Shown: positions 39,901 to 53,013, counted from the first letter of the stretch. The stretch is 64,000 nucleotides of DNA from Zonotrichia leucophrys gambelii (GCF_028769735.1 NC_088173.1:19532038-19596037), one strand, 5' to 3'. Numbers and translations: made by a program. Notes: generated by a model from the letters alone, not told the origin.

Positions 39901-40114
39901 TTAGGCAGGGGAGAGGGAGTGAGCTCTGTTCTTTCTTAGATATCCATTAAGTATTCTTTCATTAGCCCTCATGTAAGCTGGCCTAGAAGATAGTGATTTG
40001 AAGAACAACCCTCTGTGGTAACAATTCCAGCTAGATGGGCCAGAGTTGCCCAACTTGGCTCTTTTAATAGCATCAGGATAGAAACCATGCTCTTTCATGT
40101 CTATCCGGGCTCTC
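39901..40114 (-). CDS. Candidate terminal exon, 70 codons, protein unknown
   Basis: On the minus strand a CTGAC branch-site-like word is followed by a pyrimidine-rich tract and CTTCAG; the segment beginning at 40114 is then open for one base plus 70 codons to TAA. The peptide is basic with protein-like composition (DMKEHGFYPDAIKRAKLG near the start, a single Cys, and ending HSLSPA). AATAAA lies about 112 bases downstream. I do not recognise the family. An alternative reading is a small secreted protein: two tandem ATGs at 40189 open a signal-peptide-like frame (MMKGLTSFILLLLTLDL) that stops after 38 codons in a different frame, so that model would need a one-base shift. Splicing is the simpler reading. 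Confidence 0.35.
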
Positions 40115-40189
40115 CTGAAGTTGCCGGAGTGAGGAGGTGAGGTCCAGTGTCAGCAGAAGTAAAATAAAAGACGTCAAGCCTTTCATCAT
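40073..40189 (-). other. Short signal-peptide-like frame upstream of the 40 kb exon
   Basis: From the ATG at 40187-40189 (ACA-ATG-A context, a second ATG directly after) 38 codons are open to TGA at 40073-40075. The first 20 residues have a Lys then a Leu-rich core, as in a secretion signal. The same T- and C-rich bases would also serve as the pyrimidine tract of the acceptor used above, which may explain the hydrophobic coding by coincidence. It overlaps the 70-codon frame in another phase. Confidence 0.2.
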
Positions 40190-41124
40190 TGTGCCAGGAT
40201 TTGCCTCTCAAGAGGTTTCTGCATGGGTGAGCTTTGTACAAAGGCCAGACCTTTGATCCTAGGGGAAACAACTCCTATCTCTTGGCACTACACTTGAGCT
40301 GAGTGGACAAAAATACTTTGGTTTCACCCCTTCTCCTCAGCTGTGTTATCCTATAAACCTAAATTGGATTCAATTTAGGCCTGGTAGGATTACAGTACTG
40401 TGCCTCTGTGCTAAAGACTGTGGCAGTTTGCCATTTTAATCTATGCTGTGTGTCTAAGTAATTCTTGCCTGCTCATCTGAGCAACTTTTCACTATATTTA
40501 AGCTGGGGAATAAGAAGGAAACAACAGATGTGGAAAATGCAAGCTGAACAGAAATTTCAGCTTTTTAATAATCTGCTCCTTTCAGCCCTTATTTTCCTAT
40601 CTCAGCTTTGCAACATTACTTACTCAAGTGTGGCAAAACTTATATTTATTTGCTCATTATGTGAACTCCAGCAAAACATCGGAGATTCAGCTTTCAGGAG
40701 AGAAAAATCCAGGGCTAAATTTTCATGTTTTCTCTCAACATCTGAACACAAAGCTCTTCTGTCTCTTCAAGGACTGCTTTGTTTATGACATTTTTTATTG
40801 TTTTAGATAAGTACTTGGCTTCTGAAGTGGCCTCTTGTACTGTTTGTGGCCTCCAAACAGCCAAAGGCAGCAGTGCTTTTATCCTATTGACTACTTGGTC
40901 TTTGTATTCTGAATGCATTTGTGAGATGGAACTTCCAAGAAAGGACCAAAAATAGTTACCTTGCCTTCAAGCATGAATTGTCTGCACCTGGGGATGTACT
41001 CATAGGGTACTTCTATTCTGCTTCCCAAGCCTTGCATATTATTGGTTTTCCTCTCTTCTTTCATATAACTTAAAAAATATAAAGTTAAAGGTCAAAAAGA
41101 ATCCCAGCAACAAGCACATTGGGC
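40190..41124. other. Non-coding DNA, one small helical-looking frame
   Basis: A 67-codon minus-strand frame at 40715-40918 starts with ATG and is rich in Lys, Glu and Ala (KDQVVNRIKALLPLAVWRP near the start). It lies about 0.5 kb upstream of the 40 kb exon on the same strand, but no compatible donor is clear, so it is not called as coding. Confidence 0.35.
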
Positions 41125-41221
41125 TTTACTCTGAAGTTTAGGCATGACATAAAGGAGCCTTAAGGATCTTTGGTTTTTACTCTGAAGTTTAGACATGACA
41201 TAAAGGAGTCTTAAGGATCTT
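41125..41221. repeat. Tandem duplication, period 51
   Basis: A 46-base segment starting TTTACTCTGAAGTTTAG and ending TTAAGGATCTT is present at 41125-41170 and 41176-41221, differing at two positions (G/A and C/T). The low divergence implies a fairly recent local duplication. Confidence 0.9.
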
Positions 41222-44200
41222 CTGAAACTTTGCCAAGAAACTTACATGCAGCATTCAAGCATAAAACTTACAGTAAATGATTGATTGACCTTTCTGAAAA
41301 TATGTTTACTTTTCTGTTTACTTCTAGGACCATTAGAATACCTTGACACCTTCATACTTTTATAAAAGCCTAAAACAAAGCTGAGATGGATGTACAAATA
41401 TCTGGAGGATGGTGCTCTGTTGCAGAAAGTCATTACTCTCCTTATATCCATGTAGGGTAAAAATTAATAAGGACTAACCACATACCTGCATAAACAGTGA
41501 AGCTTTTTGTTCTTTTTTTTGATGGGGCCACAATTCTTCCTAAATTGCATGTTTGCAACCCTCTCCCATTTTTTTTTTTACATTTAAGATGCAGAAAACC
41601 CAAGTTTTTATTGCTAGTTGCCTTCTTACCTGGACCCTGATGCCACAGTCAATGACACTGTCAGAAGATCATGCTAAATAACCAAATTATGGAAGAATTA
41701 CACCATTCCACTCCAAATAAAGAGATCACAGAACAAATTAAAATCATAGTCATCTTGGGATAATTCAAAGATCACGTTTTAACTCAGGAAGTGGTTCCTT
41801 TGCACACATTCACTCTCAGTTTGTTCTCCATGCATTTTTCATATAAATTCAAGTGCTTCAAAGAACTGATTATTGTACATAGCTTCCAGGTTTTTTTTAA
41901 ATTACAAGCTGTTTGATCCTTTTTGTGTTCCCATAAAGCAGGGGATTTGCAGCAATGGAGCTTGGTGTACGTTCCTAGGGGTACTCTGCCCAAGGAAAAA
42001 GGGAAGAATAGCCAGGAATTCCCACTCCTTCCTTGACAAGAGGTGCCAGTGTGACCAATATGAATATGGGAAAGGTGCTGGTTCAGTAATCTAAATTCCC
42101 AAATTAAAATCCTCTGTCTGTGGTAATCTTCCAGAGAGAGGTGCTGAGGCAATTAATGGTTACAGACCATTCAAACCCTGTTGTTTTTGTGCAGCAAGTT
42201 GATCAGCAATGTTAGCAGATTTTTTTACTTCAGAGGATTCTATTATTGGACCACGAAGTCAAAAAAATGATGTCTACATCTTCTTGCATTTTGTATTCAG
42301 GAAAAATACAATGTGATTTTTTTCTGAGAGCCTTCTTTGGTGAAATGATGGATTATAGATCCTGCTTGAAAACCCATACCTTCAACTTGGGCTTTTTAAC
42401 TGAAAGAGAGCGTACATCTGCTTTAATGTCATTGTAATATGGTACATTAAGAAAAAGAGTTTCACAGGTGATTGAGAAGCAATTAACATGTGGTTACTCC
42501 ATAAACTCAAGTAAATAGAAGTTTGCTTAGCAGCATATTCAGAAGTAAGGAGGACAACCATCAATGCTGAGTGAGCTTCCCTGGCATTTCATAGCTCATA
42601 AAGAGGCAATAAATATAGTTTGTAATGTCTTACTGGTTTTAATATTGATACAATTATCTTACAAAGTACTATTTTACAATACTTAGTATCAAATCTCAGA
42701 TCAATATGCAGAAGCAAAATCTGAAAATGACAAAAAACAAGCAGCTGTTATGCACATCATATAGAAGATGCAAAATGATGTGAAACAAATAATATTTTAG
42801 AGTAGAACGACCCAATTTGCCAGAGCTATTACTAGAAAAAAACTTTCTCTGCATACAACCCATATATTTCATAGTATAAACCATATTATATAACATAAAA
42901 TGTTCTCCAAACCAAAGGCCTTCTTGTACTTCTGGACTGTTTCTTGTAGAAGATTCCTTTAACCATTGATTTTAAACAAGAAAGGAGATAAACCTGTTAT
43001 TAACCACTTGAAAGAATTGCAATGGGAAATAGTCAAAGTTCTGTCAGAGTTCTTCTTTTTTTTCCCCCTACTCAGATGGGTGAAAGTTTACTAAGATTTT
43101 TCCATTATTCACAAATTCTTGACAGGTGGGTCAGGGACAAAATTCAAACAAAAACTGAAATAGATATTATTTATAACAGAAATAAGAAAAAAGGATTTTA
43201 AGCAGAACAGAAATTCAAGAATCTGACAATTTTATGCGTGAAAGAGGGTTGAGTGAGAGTCATGAAGACCTAACTAGAATAAAGTTAAGTGTATGAGTAG
43301 TGATATTTTAATTAACCAGCAGTCTTGAAATGATTGTCAGTCCTGACAGTCTGACACTATTTATGAACAAAGCTCATTCAATTCCATCTTTCTGTGGTTA
43401 TGCCTCCATAAAACCTTCTTAATCAGTGGAAATTTAATTTCTGGCAGTGCTGCATTAAGTTGTTGAAATTATCTGTTCTGTAAAGGCATTCTCTGTAATG
43501 CCTTTTTTTCTTGAAAGATAAAAAAGCCACACTTTTTGGCATAATGGATCTAGTATTTATTTGTATTTATTTATTTGTATTTATTTAGTTGTATTTACCA
43601 TGCTATGTGACTGGGACTAAATTTACAGCATGTTACACTCCAAAGGTGTCATTCAGACTCATGCTGGTTCTTTATGGTTCTGGATCTTGCTGAATTGTTT
43701 TTGTGGTGGCTGTTTCTGCCTGAAGATACCTTCAGCTTGTTCCACTTTTTTGGCTTGTTCCAGCATTTGCATATTAAATAGGTCTAGAAGCTAGGACAAA
43801 GGAAGAAATTACATCTCATCAGGATGAATTGCTGTTGAGTGTTCTTCATAATGTAGATGCTTTTCATTAAAAGCTAGGATTTTTCCTACAATGTTCCCCT
43901 TCTTCAACCATGGAAAAAAAGTAATGCATATAAAAAGTGCAAAAAGTGCTGAAGCAGCTGAAAATGTAGTTACTCTATTTACACTTCTAATACGGCTTTT
44001 GATTTTCTTCACAAGAAAATTTGGATGAGGAAAATACAATGGGGATATTAGAAAGCAACCAAAATCTGAGAAAATCAAAAACCAAGCTTGTTTTCCTAAA
44101 ATCCACATGCTTGCATATCTGATGTTAACATGGTTCTTTTTAGTCTGCAGGAGTTGAGTCTCATGAAATAACATCGTGCTGTGACATAGAAATATTTTCA

Positions 44201-45174
44201 AAATGTTACATTCTTATGCAGCAGTAGATGAAGTGCCTTTGGTAGCATTATTTTATAAAGATACCTTACTAGCACTTCATACACAGTTTCTCAGAGTGTT
44301 AAAATGTTACTTTATTCAGCTGATAACTCTTGATTTTTGTTTCCATTTTTTTTTTAGCAAAGCTTATGGAAAAATAACAGAAAAAAATTCTGATACAAGA
44401 TGAATTGCTGAATATAAGATAACCAAATTCTTCTACTCCAGCAGCAGCTGCCAAACTGGAGAGCTGTCTCATCCCCTCAATTAGATTAAGGCTATATTGA
44501 TGCCTTGTTATTGCTATTTAAGCATTTTGAAAGTTTCACATGGGTTGGAACTTCTGACTAGAAATGAATTGAAATGTGCATGGTTCAGTGTGCCTAACAA
44601 AACTGTGGACAGATATTACTAAATCCTTACATTATCAATTCATATTAAGCAATCTCCTGAAGAGCTGCTGGTAATTTTTTATATATGCCTCATTAATATC
44701 ATTGCAAATTAAATCACAGGCCATGATAGTAAGTGCTGAGTAAATAAATAAAAGAGCAACATTACTATTTAGACATCTTTTTAAGTTACATTTCTACCTG
44801 AATGTGTCTTGCTCAGCTAGTAAATTAAAAACCCATATGATATTCCTTATTCTTTACAATTTTTAAGTATGTAAAGAAATCAATTTATTTGCAAGTGAAG
44901 TAGCTTTGTTAGCAGCCTCCAAACATTTAACAGCAAATCATTAATTCAGCATCCTCCTCTGTATTACATTGAAGCTGTTATTTGATTGCACAGCATGTCA
45001 ATTCATGGTGTTCTCTTGCAGCCTCGTGTATGTGTTTAACAGGAAATATTGAAATAATCTCAGTGGGACATTGTGTGTCTCAAAGAAGGTGACCAAGCCC
45101 TAAAAACAAACCTCTACTGTCTTTGGCAAGATAAGGAGCTAGCTTAGAATGGCTCCTCTCTTCCCTTCCAGAAG
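41222..45174. other. AT-rich DNA, possible 3' UTR near the right end
   Basis: No gene is supported for most of this stretch. The part from about 44.64 to 45.17 kb would be the 3' UTR if the 45.3 kb minus-strand exon is real; it is dense in ATTAAT, TGATTTAAT and CAAATTAAATC words and looks little decayed, and it contains AATAAA on the minus strand at about 44884-44889. A 130-codon minus-strand frame at 43809-44201 starts at a non-ATG codon and is probably chance. Confidence 0.4.
43554..43598. repeat. GTATTTATTT-type short tandem repeat
   Basis: Three to four imperfect copies of a TTTGTATTTATT-like unit. Simple AT-rich satellite-like DNA. Confidence 0.7.
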
Positions 45175-45426
45175 TTATTCCAGAGATATAAAGGCCTTAT
45201 AATCAATGGTGGAAGAACTAGGGTGTGTCAGAGTAGCCTGATCTCTATCCACAGCGCTGAGCATGGCCATTTCTTCTGCAGGTTCTGGCAAAGCCATCCT
45301 CGCGGTGTCCAGTATGTGGGACAGGCAGCCGAGCAGTGGTGAGTCTCCTCTGCTTCTCATGTCCTTAAGTGAGGGCCCTCTGGTCCTCAGCCTGCATTGT
45401 TGGTCATCATCAGCTTGAATGTAAAG
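45175..45426 (-). CDS. Candidate terminal exon, 83 codons, protein unknown
   Basis: On the minus strand the acceptor TTCCCATGGTTTCCCATTGCAG ends at 45427 and the next base opens a frame of 83 codons to TAA at 45175-45177. Composition is more GC-rich than the surroundings and soluble-protein-like: acidic start (QADDDQQCRLRTRGP), a central LLGCLSHILDTARMALPEP, and a Ser/Thr-rich end with DYKAFISLE. I see no signal peptide or membrane segment and cannot name a family. A C-terminal cytoplasmic tail would fit the composition but this is inference. Downstream sequence looks like a possible UTR. No matching upstream exon was identified; a GTGAGT donor on the same strand at about 47.9 kb is a weak candidate partner. 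Confidence 0.38.
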   Translation of the reverse strand, partial: LYIQADDDQQCRLRTRGPSLKDMRSRGDSPLLGCLSHILDTARMALPEPAEEMAMLSAVDRDQATLTHPSSSTIDYKAFISLE

Positions 45427-47645
45427 CTGCAATGGGAAACCATGGGAAGATTTAGATCATAGTTTGCAGTCAGTCATAATTTGGTGCAACCCACTGTTGT
45501 GAATTCAAGTATCTTTAAACACTTTGCTGTGTGATGTTACAAGTATTCTGAATAAGAATGCATGCTGTCAACTGCTTTAATGCATGTCAGGTATGTGTCA
45601 AATCTTGGTGCATAATTAAACAAAGCTTTGTTTGGAGCAGGCCAAAATTAGGTCAGTGTCTTTGACTGTACTCCTATCACTGCAAATTAACAGCTTCTAG
45701 TCTGTGAATGTACTGAAGCAGCCCTTTTAACTGATTAGTATAATATGCTTGATTTAATAATATTTGCAAACAGTATTGTTTTCTATCAGCCTCTAATGCT
45801 GAGGTCAGTGTGCCTAGTATCTTTTGCCTACAAATCTGATCCTCTTGTTTATTAATGTCAGACTTCTGGCAGTGCATTTTTAATGTGTTTCCACATTGTC
45901 ATATTCTTCTGCTCAACAGTGGTGAGTAATCAGAGAATTTTACTCTTAGATTCCTCCTGGCCAAGCAGAAGCAGTACATGGGGAATGGTAAATGTCTTTA
46001 AATACATCCCACCTGAATGCAAGTGACAGCTGTTTTGTAATCTGATTGAATTTGACACTGGTGGAGCCACTGGGGCTGCTGTTTGTAGTGGCTAGAGATA
46101 TAATTCTGTGTGTACTCCCTGTGCTTTTCTGCTCCCCTGGATACCTAGCTGAGATATTAAGAAGTAATCTCTGGGCAATTGCCAGATAGGATATAGTTTG
46201 TTTCCTGGAGATCAATATCCTAGGATGGAGGGACTGTGCTAGTGGTTCAGCACTTCTGCATGAACACAATTAATTACTTAGGTGAGCCCTGTGTTTAGAC
46301 ACTTTCATCTTTGATCTGCCTAACAGCCTCTCTGCTAGGGATTATCCTCCATCCTTACTGACTAATTTGACAACAGACTTTATCTGTGTCCTTTGAGATA
46401 AAGATGAGAGACAGAGCTGTCTATCAGTGCTCTGAGTTTTGTAGTGTTCAAAAAAAAAGCAAGTCTTTACAACGTAAACTCCATTATGAAGGATACAAAG
46501 GAAGTCCCAGCCGCAAGTATCCTAATCAAAGAGAAGTCCCCTGGTGCTACTGAGAACAGAAATTGTGATGAGTTCTGTTCTGCTCTAAATTACTAATTGA
46601 CTTTTTTCTAAGGAACACCTACTAGGAATCTTGAAGTTTTATGGCAAATGCTAAACAGCAGCTGTTTTCTAATTGTGCTTTCCATTCTACAGTCCTCACA
46701 AATATCTCTTAAGAATAATAAGCTGGAAACACTTTTCAATTAAAAGCAATGCTGATCAGAGGCAACTGTTAATGTAAGAGGATAGGTCACAAGCTCAGAA
46801 AAGCCATGAAAATTATGGATGAGTTTTAATAAATCACTCTTTTAGGTTCTTTTATACATTGGTATTTTCATAGCTTGTTTTATGGCATGAGAAGCTGACA
46901 TGATGCTATGAGCATTTGCTGATGAATATCTGCCTATCAGCACACAGTGAAAGAAGTAATTACAGCATTAATACTGAGTTTTATATTGTTAAATCACTAT
47001 TTGGACCTAGGCATAATTTACATTTAAAAATATGATCATCATTAATGATCATCTTGATCTTGATAAGTTAAGAAAATTACTGGTAACAATATGTACTTCT
47101 GGACATTGTCAACTTTCATGTTGACAATGGCTGCTGTGTATGCACATACACACTTCTTTGCGTATATTTTTATTTTCTTTCATTTTACTTAGCCAATTCA
47201 CTGACTTGTGTGGACCAATGTAGAAATGAAAATATATTTCTTAACCTGGTGCACACATTTTATATATAATTGATATCAACAATTTTTATTATTTTAGTAT
47301 AAATGTATGGTGTAATTATTTGCTATTAATACTGGCTGAAAAACATAATGGGAAAAGAAGTCAAAATGGTGGTGGGAGGAATACATAAAAACAGAAGATA
47401 GGAAAGAAGAAATAGGTTATAATTTTGCAGATGTTCTCTCTGAATAATTTATTTTACACTTTAAATAGGTGGCCTGATTTCAGCTCTGTCAGGCAGATTT
47501 AGGTACATGACATAGGTTTAGAAATGTAATTAAAACTTTCATTAATATTTTTGTATAGCACAAAAGATTATTTTTTTTGGTAGACAAAAGTCATGGTAAG
47601 GACAAGTACTCCTATATCCTACATTTGGATCAATTTAGGATTTTG
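45427..47645. other. AT-rich non-coding DNA, no gene seen
   Basis: This stretch holds minus-strand frames of 66 and 107 codons (45.7-45.9 and 45.9-46.3 kb) without family motifs or convincing splice sites. A 10-base-arm inverted repeat (CATTGTCAAC, six bases, GTTGACAATG) sits at 47104-47129. Confidence 0.45.
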
Positions 47646-47677
47646 AGTCAAATGAATCAGTTATGATTCATTTGACT
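47646..47677. repeat. Inverted repeat, 14-base arms
   Basis: AGTCAAATGAATCA, a four-base loop (GTTA), then the exact reverse complement TGATTCATTTGACT. It could fold as a short hairpin. Confidence 0.85.
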
Positions 47678-50600
47678 ATATCAAGTTTGCTCTGCAAATG
47701 TGCTAATCAAAAACTTGGGTTTGGGTTTTGAAGTGCAAAAGTGGAACATTTAACCCAAGAAAATCTTGATGTCATTAGATATGCATGGGCAAAACCTACC
47801 CTTGTCTGAGATGGCTGGCTCCAGCAGTGATGGGCAGATGGGAACACTAGGGAGACTGAGCTGCACTGTCTTTATGGACAGCCCGAATCCACTGTGCGCA
47901 CGAGCCTGTTCTGCACTCACCTTGGACAACAAGAGGAGCCTTTGTTGAGGAGACTGCTCTGTGATGTTCCCTCAGTGGTCTGTCCTGTGCTTTGCCAGAT
48001 GGATTGAGTGGTTGACGTGTGGGGTGGATGGACAGCTCCATCAGGGCACTCCCTGTGGTGCATCAGCTACTGCATCACCCTGCACCTAAACAGTGAGGAA
48101 TGCTTCAGGAAGCAAGCTGCACAGGCAGCTGGCCAGTTTAGCTTTGCTCTGGCATTGTCTGATTATATTGTATCTGAATATAATTGTATTTGGGTAGAAC
48201 TGCAAACCATCTCCAGTGAACCATGTCTGATGAGAGGCTCAGTGAACCCCATGTGATAAATTGCTGCTAGGTTAAAGGTCTGGCATCTTTGACATTTTTC
48301 CACCTTGGTGTGAACAACTATGAAAATCTCAAGGCAGCAAGAGGTCTGGGTTCAAAGGGGACTGCCTGCAAGAACAAGGCATGCAGAGCCATGTGTGAAC
48401 TTTTGAGCAAGGAAGCATTTTATATAGTCTTTTCCATCATCTAATTTTTTGCCTTGGGAACTCAGTTGTGAACTGACCCCAGTCCACCATGCTATCCATA
48501 AATTACTAACAGAACTTTGAAGTTCTTCACACATTTAAAGAGGAGATTCAGGGGAATATCCCAAAGGGATTCTGGAGAGAGATATTTTGAAAATTGAAGT
48601 GAAAAAGCAGGCAAGAGATTCAATATCCAAGTGAGTTTTGTATCAAGGAGAACAATATTAAGATTGATTCCGAAAATCAGTCATGTCAAAATGTACTAAT
48701 AGGCAAATCAATCTCCTTGCACAGTTATAAATATTATAAATAAAGAGATGTGTTTACTTATAGTCACGTATGTGCACTTTTGCACATATGCAGACAAGTA
48801 CATAAACAAAAAATGTTCTTTTTTTTGTTATGGGAGCATTAATATTTGAACTTTTTCTAGCTTGTCAGTACATGAACTTTGCGAAGCAGCTGATTTTCCT
48901 GTGCAGGTAATGGCTTTCATTTATGCCATTCTAACAATGATCCCCCATCAGGTTTTGCATAAACAAGTCATCACACATTTTGTAACAATTTCTAAAATGT
49001 AAATTATTTACACAGAGAATGCTTATTGCTAGGGTAGGTGACTCCCATGGCTTATAAATAAGTTAATAACAGAAATAAATAATTCAGGTACATTTATTTT
49101 TGAATCTCTTGCTATGAAATCCTTTTATATTCACAGCAAATATATTTGAAAGATTGTTGGCATTTCTTGAGCATATATAGGATTAATTATTGCAGTGTCT
49201 AGTTCCAGAGCTTGCAAACTACTTGCATGCAGAGGACCCCCAAACTAAACAAAATAATTTTCAACAATTGAAGCCTTGTTTCATTGATGTACTTCAACCA
49301 CATTTTAGCATATTCTGAATACCACCCAGCTCATTAAAGCCTCAGCGCAAGTTTAAGAACTGCTGAATTCAGTAAGAGTTAGTATGAACTCAAGTGCTTT
49401 ACTGCACAAAAGCCTAAATTCTTGCTAGGCTTCTACAGACTCTAAAAATCCTCCCTGAAGGCAAATATGCTGCAGACAGAACATACTGCAAGTGTTACTG
49501 CAGACTCTCTCATCTTTGCTGGAAGCTGCTTGCAAGTGCTGTGAAATATTCCTGCTTCCAGGGAGTTTCAAGGAGGAGGGAGTTATGTGGAGTCACTATC
49601 AGGTTTCCCTCTTCCCAGCTTTTTCTGTATGTAAAGCCCTTTATTCTCCTGGAGAGAGAGAAATCATCAGATGTCAGCAGATCTGTCAGAGAACTTGCTG
49701 CTCTACATCTAAGCAGACCAGAAAGAACAAGCTCTCTCTCCTTCTTGCACAGTTCTGGGTGTTAATCAATTAGAAAGAAGTTCAGGACGTGTTATGCTTC
49801 AATGATAGCTACTGTCCTTTTGCTGTGTTCTTCAGGCAGAGGAATCCAAGCTGGATTTTCACCAAGTGGGAATTTACCTTGATTTGACAATTTAAAACTT
49901 AGCTGCTGACCTTTTGTCAGTGAATCCTAGTTTTTCAGCCTGAATCTTTTCTACCTTAATGTCCATATTCAATGTGAGGTTTTTATCTTTCCTTATTTCT
50001 TTTGTGCTTAACTCAGCTTTTGCCTAATTTTATCTTTCTGTACTTTGCGTCTCTTCTAAATACTTCTTTATACTCTTCCATTTCCAACACTGTAAGAAAC
50101 TGTAAAACTTAACATAGAATATAAATACATCAAGTGTATTTAAAAGTTAATAAAAAACATCTCTCCACTCCCCCAAAAAAACTTCACACCATCTTCTCCA
50201 GAGAAACACCAAACCCAACAAGCCATAGCCACTTTCCTGTGTTGTGACCCTCTCCACCCTCATTTTTTTCTCCAGTGATTTGTCTTCCAGCCCACTGTAT
50301 TTAACACAGTATTTGGCTGAATGTGATTCCTATTCTTAAACAAAAGAAAATATAGATTTGTCTTTCTTTAGAGAAATTGGACTAATTTCCATCAAAACCC
50401 AGTGTTGGAAAGAGAAATTCAAAGAAATGCAGTAACAGCTGGCTTGCATTCATCTCCTCAGACTTATGAACAGTCAAAATATGCAAATTATCTATCCACT
50501 GATGCCTTGGCACACGTTGGCACCCAGATCATTAGGAAGTTATTTTCCAGAAGAAGGTCACTGTGTTTCTTATAGTCTGAATATGCCAGATGTTGGGACT

Positions 50601-53013
50601 GCCAGTGATTTAGCTAAAGACAGAGACAGTGATCTGGTGGCTGAAAGGATTCATCATTATTATGAATTTAGCATTAAATCTGATGAGATGTTAGGACAAT
50701 TAGGGTGATGATCTGCTGCTTCAAAAATGTGTAAAGGAATCATTATGGAGAGGGGAAATTGATGAAATCATCAACCTTGAACTGCATTTGTAAATCATAG
50801 AGGAATTTCTCATGCAGAACTACCTATTACATAATACATCACTCATAAATGCTTAGTACTTTTTGATTATAAATACATCAACCCAACTATTTTTAAACAT
50901 TGTTTAGATTTATTTATTATTTATTTTACTTGACGTTTTACCTGCAATTGCTTAACATGCATCAGAAAAAAACATCATGAAAGTTTGAAGGCACAGTAAG
51001 TTTCATGGTAGTTTCCTACCTGGCAGTCTTTTCTTTTAGAGACTATATTATAAAAAAGAATGGAAGATACACAAATAAAAGTTAGTAGAAATATATGTAA
51101 CATACTAAGTAAATAATTAAATAAAATGCCTCAAATTTAAATTGGAATCTTCCATAGATATAATTTTGTTGCAGAACATTTAAAAATATTAGTTAGTTCC
51201 TGTCTTGTTTCAGAGTATTATTAAAGTAGTCAAGAATTGATTTCAATCTAAAGAAAAATTAAATTGTAGTATGAATGCAAAATATATCAGCATCTCCAAA
51301 AAAAAAGAAGAAAAGAATGTCTAATAAATCTAGAAAATAAATTTACTTCTTAGTTACAGAGTGAAGCCAAAAAAGCAGTATTTAGCAATAGGTTATGTGA
51401 TTTGCTGTACTCTTGGAATTGCTCATGGACATCCATTTTCAATATGTTAGCTGAATTGTAAGATTCTCTTTGAATAAAGTGAGGGACTTTAGAGGCTATA
51501 CTGATCTTCTGGATAGTTCAAGAAACAGTGATGATCTATGCGTGGTTTATGTGTGGTGCTGATTTATTTACTGGCTTGTTTTTATCTTAGCTTATGCTTA
51601 CCTTAGCTTAGTCTTAGCTTATGGAGGATAAATTCCATAATATGTGAGTAATATTAATTTAAAGTTAAAAATTTTGCCCATGTGGCATCAAATAACTCTT
51701 GAAGTGTTGTCATTGGTTTTTTTTTCTGCTATGAGAAACAACATGTGTCACTGAAATTGCCTGTTAAAAAGTGCTCCTCTTTTTTTAGAGAATTTTGGTA
51801 AGAAAGTCTCCTCCTCAAGGGACAAATGAAACATCTATGTGTTCTGTATCCACAGTCAGGAAACAATAGCCCTTCTGTAATTAGCTTGGACATTTCAAGA
51901 AGTATCTTCTGACTGTCAGATTTAAATCACAAACAGTTTTTTTCTGTGATTTGCAGAGTAAGAAAGTACTTTCCTAGATTATGACACTGAACACTGCGTT
52001 AGAGTATGGGAGATAACCATTAGGAATTGCTTAAGAAATAAAAATGTGGCCTATGCATTTGAAAGCTTACGTCAAAGACATCTCCCATGGTCCATACACA
52101 ATTAATCCATCTTTCAAATACTACATAGAGTATTGCCATTGAACTCATGAATGAAAATAGTTATCCTAATAGATATGGGATTCCTAAACCTTAGGCTTTT
52201 TGAATGGTGTTTATAGTTTTGTTCATCACAGCTGCCTAGTTTTCACCTCAAAATGCATGGTGGTACATCTGTTGGTTAATGAGTCATCTCAAAAATGAAA
52301 AGCTTTAGAGATCCTATGAAGAAAGTTAAGAAACTTTACTTCATTTTCTATAGTCTTCCTCAGATAAAATATGAAAGGTAATCTTCCAGTATTACAGTTT
52401 GCACTGGTGATGACTTTATCTAGTTATGACCTTGCAAAGAAACGTATATTTCCATTTGATTATGATGACAGATTCCCATAGTTTCATCTTCTTTTTATTC
52501 ATTAAAGCAAATGCAAACTTCAGCTTCTGACTCAGAATGGTTGTGGTCATGATAATGCTTGTTCTATAATAGCTCTTTATAAAGTAATTGAATGTATGAT
52601 GGAGAACTGTTCAATTTTATTAAAGTCCTTGATAAAGAGGAGAGATTATATTTTAAACCCTCTTTATGAAAGTTCTGCTTCATACTTGTGCTTTTACACG
52701 CCTTTCAGAAAAACATTCAGTGAGTCAGTCAGAAGTCTAGAAATAAGCAGCAGATGCAACCATTGTTGGAGAAAGTGGAGATGGGTATAAGCAGAGTTAT
52801 AGCAAAACTCTGCAAATAGTTTTTTCTTTAACTGTGCTTGCTATAAGATTTGCATGAGGAAGAAGCCCAACATGAACAGTAAGTCACAGGTTTGGTTAGA
52901 GTGATGGGTGAGGCAAAGCTACTGGCACAAGAATATTGAAAAATAAACTTGTTCATGTGGGTCATAATAGACACTGCCCACATCACAGGGCAGTAGCCAT
53001 AGCGTGAAGAGGA
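47678..53013. other. Mostly AT-rich non-coding DNA
   Basis: The part at 47.8-48.1 kb is higher in GC and, on the minus strand, contains a good donor (GTCCAAG followed by GTGAGTGC at about 47.92 kb) after a stretch open in more than one frame; the upstream acceptor is poor, so no exon is called. Elsewhere there are short CTTAGCTTA repeats (51.58-51.62 kb) and AT-rich DNA without recognisable elements. Confidence 0.45.

Noticed and set aside
40715..40918. 67-codon minus-strand frame starting with ATG
   Set aside because: It reads as a plausible helix, but Lys/Glu/Ile-rich frames are common in AT-rich DNA, and no donor links it to the nearby 40 kb exon candidate.
43809..44201. 130-codon minus-strand frame with hydrophobic stretches
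   Set aside because: It begins at a non-ATG codon, has no splice or promoter support, and hydrophobic runs are expected from T-rich DNA.
47847..48041. Minus-strand exon ending at the GTGAGT donor near 47.92 kb
   Set aside because: The donor is good, but the upstream acceptor lacks a pyrimidine tract and the frame does not join the 45.3 kb segment in phase without an extra assumption.
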